Position numbers and translations under genes: made by a program. A stretch of DNA of 25,030 nt from Acetobacteraceae bacterium UBA6159 (GTDB taxonomy: Bacteria; Pseudomonadota; Alphaproteobacteria; Acetobacterales; Acetobacteraceae): the NCBI GenBank assembly GCA_002422345.1, contig DIUL01000071.1, positions 1 through 25,030 on the forward strand, read 5' to 3'. Shown here piece after piece: positions 21,514 through 25,030 of the stretch (its first letter is position 1; every line of letters starts with the position of its first letter). Below the pieces are notes generated by a model. The model ran no database searches, had not been told where the DNA came from, and saw only the letters and a list, made by a program, of their open reading frames with translations.

Positions 21514-22779
21514 ATGGCCGAACCCATGTCCGACGCAACCGATGCCCGTCTCGCCGACCAGTACGAGACCTACCCCTATCCCCGCCGCGACCCGAAGGAT
21601 GAGGCCAAGCGCCTGATCGTCGGCAGCCCGAGCCACCTGGTCGAAATCGACCACTGGATCTTCGGCGCGACCCGTCCCGCCGACCGCCCGCTGCGCGCCT
21701 TGTTCGCCGGCGGCGGCACCGGGGACGGCACGATCATGCTGGCCCAGCAGATGGCGCAGCGGAACCGGCCGGGCACGGTGACGTGGCTCGACCGCTCCTC
21801 GGCGTCCCTCGCCATCGCCAGGTCGCGCGTGGAGGCGCGCAAGTTGACCAACGTGATCTGGGAACAGCGCTCGATCCTGGACCTGGCCAGTTCCGGCCTG
21901 GAACCCTTCGACTACATCGATTGCTGCGGCGTGCTGCACCATCTGCCCGACCCGGCCGCGGGGCTGCGGGCGTTGACCTCGGTGCTGGCTCCGGGAGGCG
22001 GCATGGGGCTAATGGTCTATGCCCCGCATGGCCGCACCGGCGTCTACATGATCCAGGAGGCGCTCCGCCTGCTCGCCCCGCCCGACCGCCCGCCGGCCGA
22101 AAGGCTCGACGTCGCGCGCCGGGTGATGAAGCATCTGCCGGACACCGCCTGGCTCCGGAACAACCGCAACTTCGACGACCACGTGAACGGGGGCGACGCG
22201 GGGCTGTATGACCTGCTGCTGAACCCGCGCGACCGGGCCTTCACCGTGCCCGACTTCCACGCGCTGCTGACGGACGCCGGCCTGTCCGTCGCCTGCTGGG
22301 TGGAGCCGATCCGCTACGACCCGATCCCCCTGCTGCCCGATCCCCGCCTGCGCGCCCGGGTCGAGACGCTGGACCCTCTGGCCCGCGCCGCCCTGGCCGA
22401 GGCGCTGGCCGGCAACATGTCCGTCCATATCGTCTACGTCACCCGCGCCGGACAGGAACCGACGCGCGCCGATCCGCTGGCCGATGACGCCGTGCCAATC
22501 TGCCGGGAGGTGACGGGCGAAACCCTGGCCCGCAGCATCGGCGCCGATGGAACCATGATCCTGGGCGTCGACGGCCTCCGCATCCCCGTCCCCGTCCCGC
22601 CGCAGGCCGGGGCGATCATGCGCCTGATCGACGGACAGCGGACGGTGCGCCAGATCGGCGCCGAACTAGCCGGCCGCGGGATCAAGGAGGAGGTGTTCCG
22701 ACGCGCCTGGCAGGCCACGTTCACGGCGATGGAGCGGGTGAACCGGGTGCTGCTCGCGCCGCCGCCCAACGCAGGATAG
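21514..22779 (+). CDS. Class I SAM-dependent methyltransferase with an extra C-terminal domain
   Basis: The 421-aa product opens with QYETYPYPRRDP, a block also seen at the start of methyltransferase domains in TPR-methyltransferase proteins. The SAM-binding motif I is LFAGGGTGDGT (63-73), followed by TWLDRS, an acidic-loop equivalent, and FDYIDCCGVLHHLPDP (motif IV/post region). LAPGGGMGLMVYAPHGR completes the Rossmann core. After about residue 325 there is a separate domain (ILGVDGLRIPVPVPP, IDGQRTVRQIGAEL, FRRAWQATFTAMERVN) that looks like a small winged-helix or PqqD-like module. Substrate is unknown. ATG 21514 or 21526 may be the start; no Shine-Dalgarno is evident. Eleven nt separate it from the next gene, so they probably share a transcript. 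Confidence 0.82.
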   Translation: MAEPMSDATDARLADQYETYPYPRRDPKDEAKRLIVGSPSHLVEIDHWIFGATRPADRPLRALFAGGGTGDGTIMLAQQMAQRNRPGTVTWLDRSSASLAIARSRVEARKLTNVIWEQRSILDLASSGLEPFDYIDCCGVLHHLPDPAAGLRALTSVLAPGGGMGLMVYAPHGRTGVYMIQEALRLLAPPDRPPAERLDVARRVMKHLPDTAWLRNNRNFDDHVNGGDAGLYDLLLNPRDRAFTVPDFHALLTDAGLSVACWVEPIRYDPIPLLPDPRLRARVETLDPLARAALAEALAGNMSVHIVYVTRAGQEPTRADPLADDAVPICREVTGETLARSIGADGTMILGVDGLRIPVPVPPQAGAIMRLIDGQRTVRQIGAELAGRGIKEEVFRRAWQATFTAMERVNRVLLAPPPNAG

Positions 22780-22790
22780 CATATACCCCG

Positions 22791-24071
22791 ATGCGCGCCC
22801 CCCTGCCCCCCAGCCTGTATGCGGAGACCGCCCTGCCCGCCCCGGAGACCCCGGCGCTGGATGGCGACCGCCGCGTCTCGGTCGCGGTCATCGGCGGGGG
22901 CTATACCGGCCTGTCCACCGCGCTGCACCTGGCCGAGCGTGGCATCGATACGGTGGTGCTGGAGGCGCATGAGCCGGGCTGGGGCGCCTCGGGCCGTAAT
23001 GGCGGGCAGGTCAATCCCGGGCTGAAACACGACCCCGACCGGATCGAGAAGGATTTCGGCACCGACCTCGGCAGCCGGATGATCGCGCTGTCCGGCGGGG
23101 CGCCCGATTTCGTCTTCACCCTGGTCCGCCAGCAGCAGATCGCCTGCGAGGCGATCCAGTCCGGCACCCTGCGCGTTGCCATGGAACCCCGCACCATCGC
23201 CGGCCTGCGCGCCACGGGCGAACAATGGAACCGCAGGGGCGCCGGCCTCGTGCCGCTGCGGGACGAGGGGGCGGAGGCCTTCACCGGCACTCGGCGCTAT
23301 GTCGCCGGCCTGCTTGATCCGCGCGGGGGGCAGTTGAACCCGCTCAGCTATGCCCGCGGTCTCGCCCGCGCCGCCATCGCCGCCGACGCCCGGGTGCATG
23401 GCGGAACCAGGGTCACCCGCGCCCAGCGGGACGGGACGACCTGGCGGCTCGACACGCCCACCGGGACGGTCAGGGCCGAGAAGATCGTGCTGGCCACCAA
23501 CGGCTATACCGACGACCTCTGGACCGGGCTGCGGCGCGGCCATGTCCCGGTCTACTCGGCCATCGTGGCGACCGAGCCGCTGCCCGAGGCTCTGGCCCGA
23601 CGGATCACGCCGCACCGTGCCTCGGTTTACGAAATGGGGGAGATCACGGTCTACTACCGGCTCGACCAGCAGGGCCGGCTGCTGATGGGCGGGCGCAGCG
23701 TGCAGCGGGAGGTCGGGCGACCCGAGGACCTGCGCTATCTGATCGACTACGCGATCGAACTCTGGCCCGAACTGGCGAGGGTGGGCTGGACACATGGATG
23801 GAGCGGCCAGATCGCCGCGACGACCGACCATTACCCCCATGTCCACGAACCGCACGAAACGGTCCTGGCCTGCCTCGGCTATAACGGGCGCGGTGTGGCG
23901 ATGAGTTCGGCCATGGGCCCGGAACTCGCCCGCCGGGTGGCCGAGGGTCCGACGGCCCGCTTCGACATGCCGGTCACGGGGATCAGGGAAATCCCGTTCC
24001 ACGGGCTGTGGCGGCAGGCCGTCCAGGCGCGGGTGCTGTATGGCCGGATCAGGGACGCGTTCCGGCTTTAG
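22791..24071 (+). CDS. FAD-dependent oxidoreductase (DAO family, gamma-glutamylputrescine oxidase-like)
   Basis: A 426-aa flavoprotein that should oxidise an amine or amino acid with FAD. The N-terminal dinucleotide-binding motif is VAVIGGGYTGLSTALHLAERG (GGGYTG at 35-40). It is followed by the adenine-ribose Glu in VVLEAHEPGWGASGRNGGQ, a block typical of the PuuB/OrdL group. LDPRGGQLNPLSYARGLARA and IVLATNGYTDDLW are the usual mid-protein blocks. GWSGQIAATTDHYPHVHE and ACLGYNGRGVAMSSAMG near the C-terminus are the family's FAD-contact region. Length is standard (PuuB 426 aa). No other putrescine-pathway gene is nearby, so the substrate is open. ATG 22791 lies 11 nt after the methyltransferase stop, with a distant AGGA. 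Confidence 0.88.
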   Translation: MRAPLPPSLYAETALPAPETPALDGDRRVSVAVIGGGYTGLSTALHLAERGIDTVVLEAHEPGWGASGRNGGQVNPGLKHDPDRIEKDFGTDLGSRMIALSGGAPDFVFTLVRQQQIACEAIQSGTLRVAMEPRTIAGLRATGEQWNRRGAGLVPLRDEGAEAFTGTRRYVAGLLDPRGGQLNPLSYARGLARAAIAADARVHGGTRVTRAQRDGTTWRLDTPTGTVRAEKIVLATNGYTDDLWTGLRRGHVPVYSAIVATEPLPEALARRITPHRASVYEMGEITVYYRLDQQGRLLMGGRSVQREVGRPEDLRYLIDYAIELWPELARVGWTHGWSGQIAATTDHYPHVHEPHETVLACLGYNGRGVAMSSAMGPELARRVAEGPTARFDMPVTGIREIPFHGLWRQAVQARVLYGRIRDAFRL

Positions 24072-24112
24072 GAACCGCCGGGCAAGCGCACTTTACGATC
24101 GGACGGTGCCTT

Positions 24113-24226
24113 CCGTCCTGGCCGTGCCTGACCCGGCCATCACCAAGGGCGCCGTTGATGGTGTCTTCGCATGATTTCAACCAACTGCGTGCCCGGCGAT
24201 AGCCGGGTCAAGCCCGCCCATGACGC
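24113..24226. repeat. Inverted pair of palindromic intergenic repeats, second cluster
   Basis: Copy E (24113-24141, CTGGCCGTG..CCTGA..CCCGGCCA) is in the forward orientation. Copy F (24198-24226) is its reverse-complement type, reading as GTCATGGGCGGG, CTTGA, CCCGGCTA on the minus strand. They are separated by about 57 nt, almost the same spacing as copies C and D at 12321-12429. They fill most of the 181-nt gap after the oxidoreductase gene, where I see no other gene. Confidence 0.68.
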
Positions 24227-24252
24227 AAAGCGGACCAGCGCGACTACCCCTG

Positions 24253-24507
24253 TCAGGAACCGCCACCACCGAACGCATTGAACGTGATCATCGTATAGGT
24301 GTCCCGCACGCCAGGGATCGTCTGGATCCGGCTGGTCACGAACAGGCCGGTATCCTGCCCGTCCTCCAGATAGAATTTCCCGAGCAGGTCGTACTGGCCG
24401 GAGGTCGAAAACAGCTCCGACATCTCCTCCACCGAATCCCCCACCATCCGCGCGACATCATACGCTCGGCCCATCTCGCACTTGATCTGCACAAAGACCG
24501 CTCGCAT
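24253..24507 (-). CDS. Stand-alone Lrp/AsnC ligand-binding (RAM) domain protein
   Basis: An 84-aa protein consisting only of the alpha/beta ligand-binding, oligomerising domain of Lrp/AsnC regulators, with no DNA-binding helix-turn-helix. Visible hallmarks are MRAVFVQIKCEMGRAYDVA, STSGQYDLLGKFYLED (the G-x-Y/F-D strand) and RIQTIPGVRDTYTMITF. Such single-domain proteins may bind amino acids or modulate full-length Lrp-type regulators. A strong AGGAGGG (24511-24518 on the complementary strand) lies about six bases before the ATG at 24507. Longer frames upstream lack this site. It follows the 94-aa gene on the same strand after 52 nt, probably one operon. Confidence 0.88.
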   Translation of the reverse strand: MRAVFVQIKCEMGRAYDVARMVGDSVEEMSELFSTSGQYDLLGKFYLEDGQDTGLFVTSRIQTIPGVRDTYTMITFNAFGGGGS

Positions 24508-24559
24508 CCGTCCCTCCTGTCCGCCGGCGCAGGTTACCACCGACGGACGAAGGCTGGAA

Positions 24560-24844
24560 CTACCAGGCGCCGAACTCCACCGGCAGCGGGTCAGGCTCCA
24601 GCAGCACCGCGATGCCATAGATGGCGACCGCGACACGGGAAAGCATGTCCGGCAGACGCGGCCAGGACGGCAGCGGCCCATCGCGGAGGAAGCGGTTCCA
24701 GGCCCTCAGGTCCGGCTCGGACAGCGCCAGCAGACGGCATTGGTCGTCGACCGTCAGGTGGCATTGGGACCCCATGGCGCCAAACAACTGAAGCTGGTCG
24801 CGCGCCAGGGTGTCTTCGCATCCGAGTGTCAGGCCAGGTACCAT
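24560..24844 (-). CDS. Small protein resembling Xre/MbcA/ParS-type domains
   Basis: A 94-aa protein beginning MVPGLTLGCEDTLARDQ. A strong Shine-Dalgarno (GGGAGGG, about six bases before the ATG at 24844) and an in-frame TGA directly upstream fix the start. The core (HLTVDDQCRLLALSEPDLRAW, then PDMLSRVAVAIYGIAVLLEPD) has the spacing of the short helix-turn-helix/ParS-like antitoxins, in which 'LLG...W' is followed by 'L.RI...LGI...L..LF'. No RES-type or other toxin gene is adjacent; the next gene is the AsnC-domain protein. I treat it as an uncharacterised DNA-binding or regulatory candidate, not as a toxin-antitoxin module. Coding status is likely; the function is a guess from pattern. Confidence 0.6.
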   Translation of the reverse strand: MVPGLTLGCEDTLARDQLQLFGAMGSQCHLTVDDQCRLLALSEPDLRAWNRFLRDGPLPSWPRLPDMLSRVAVAIYGIAVLLEPDPLPVEFGAW

Positions 24845-24927
24845 TCAAGCCCTCCCGCCCCGCAAGGGGTCGTCACAGCCACGACCAGGAAAAGACCCCA
24901 GTCGTTTCCAGATACGGGACGCTTCGT

Positions 24928-24972
24928 GATCCGGATCATTCCCCGGATCGATACGTCCGCATCGGCTATACT
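24928..24972 (+). promoter_or_regulatory. Inverted repeat and possible promoter for a gene beyond the right edge
   Basis: GATCCGG (24928-24934) and CCGGATC (24943-24949) form a 7-bp inverted repeat with an 8-nt spacer; the left arm is also part of a 10-bp palindrome (24928-24937). About 18 nt further on is TATACT (24967-24972), a good -10 element. The repeat covers the expected -35 position, an arrangement typical of an operator. The transcript would run right, divergent from the small minus-strand operon. No matching -35 box is clear. Confidence 0.25.
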
Positions 24973-25030
24973 TCGATGATGGGGATTCTGATCGGCGGTG
25001 TGAAGCCCTAACCCACATTTAACAGACACT

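Noticed and set aside
24253..24844. Toxin-antitoxin pair
   Set aside because: The 94-aa protein only loosely resembles an Xre/ParS antitoxin, and its neighbour is clearly an AsnC ligand-binding domain, not a toxin.
24829..25029. 66-codon minus-strand frame at the right edge
   Set aside because: It overlaps the start region of the 94-aa gene in another frame, has no ribosome binding site and no recognisable features.

Overview
The window is high-GC bacterial DNA with tightly packed genes, frequent 4-nt start/stop overlaps and alphaproteobacterial protein styles. The TrmH-type methyltransferase, the stand-alone AsnC ligand-binding protein and the thrS-infC order fit Rhodospirillales, probably Acetobacteraceae or a relative. 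That placement is inference from protein flavour; there is no rRNA or other marker here to settle it.

Region 1 (about 1-10430) is an exopolysaccharide operon on the + strand. It encodes a polyprenyl-phosphate sugar-1-P transferase that starts the repeat unit, a sugar-nucleotide pair (glucose-1-P cytidylyltransferase and CDP-glucose 4,6-dehydratase), a Wzz/BY-kinase-type co-polymerase, a GT2 and a GT4 glycosyltransferase, an outer-membrane export lipoprotein and a Wzy/O-antigen-ligase-type polymerase. Consecutive genes overlap by 4 nt (ATGA or TTGA). The kinase half of the co-polymerase has lost its Walker A lysine. No flippase and no enzyme acting after CDP-4-keto-6-deoxyglucose is present; they may lie elsewhere. 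A partial divergent reading frame touches the left edge.

Region 2 (10430-14830) has two amide hydrolases: an amidohydrolase of the N-acyl-D-amino-acid deacylase type with an atypical metal site, and a penicillin-acylase-family Ntn hydrolase without a visible signal peptide. A 316-nt gap between them holds several palindromic repeats.

Region 3 (14830-17630) is translation machinery: thrS, then infC, which probably starts with the rare codon ATA. A perfect 13-bp stem separates infC from a convergent gene.

Region 4 (17630-24070) is accessory: a minus-strand protein with an unusual N-terminal domain plus tetratricopeptide repeats; a YcgN-type cysteine-cluster protein coupled to a DapA-family aldolase that lacks the DHDPS arginine; a minus-strand SpoU/TrmH rRNA/tRNA methyltransferase whose C-terminus runs into a GC-rich intergenic repeat; a head-to-head SAM methyltransferase; and a PuuB/DAO-type flavoprotein oxidoreductase.

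Region 5 (24070-25030) has a second pair of the same palindromic repeats, then a small minus-strand operon: a 94-aa protein resembling Xre/MbcA/ParS-type small proteins and an 84-aa stand-alone Lrp/AsnC ligand-binding domain. I saw no tRNA, rRNA, CRISPR array, transposase or phage gene.
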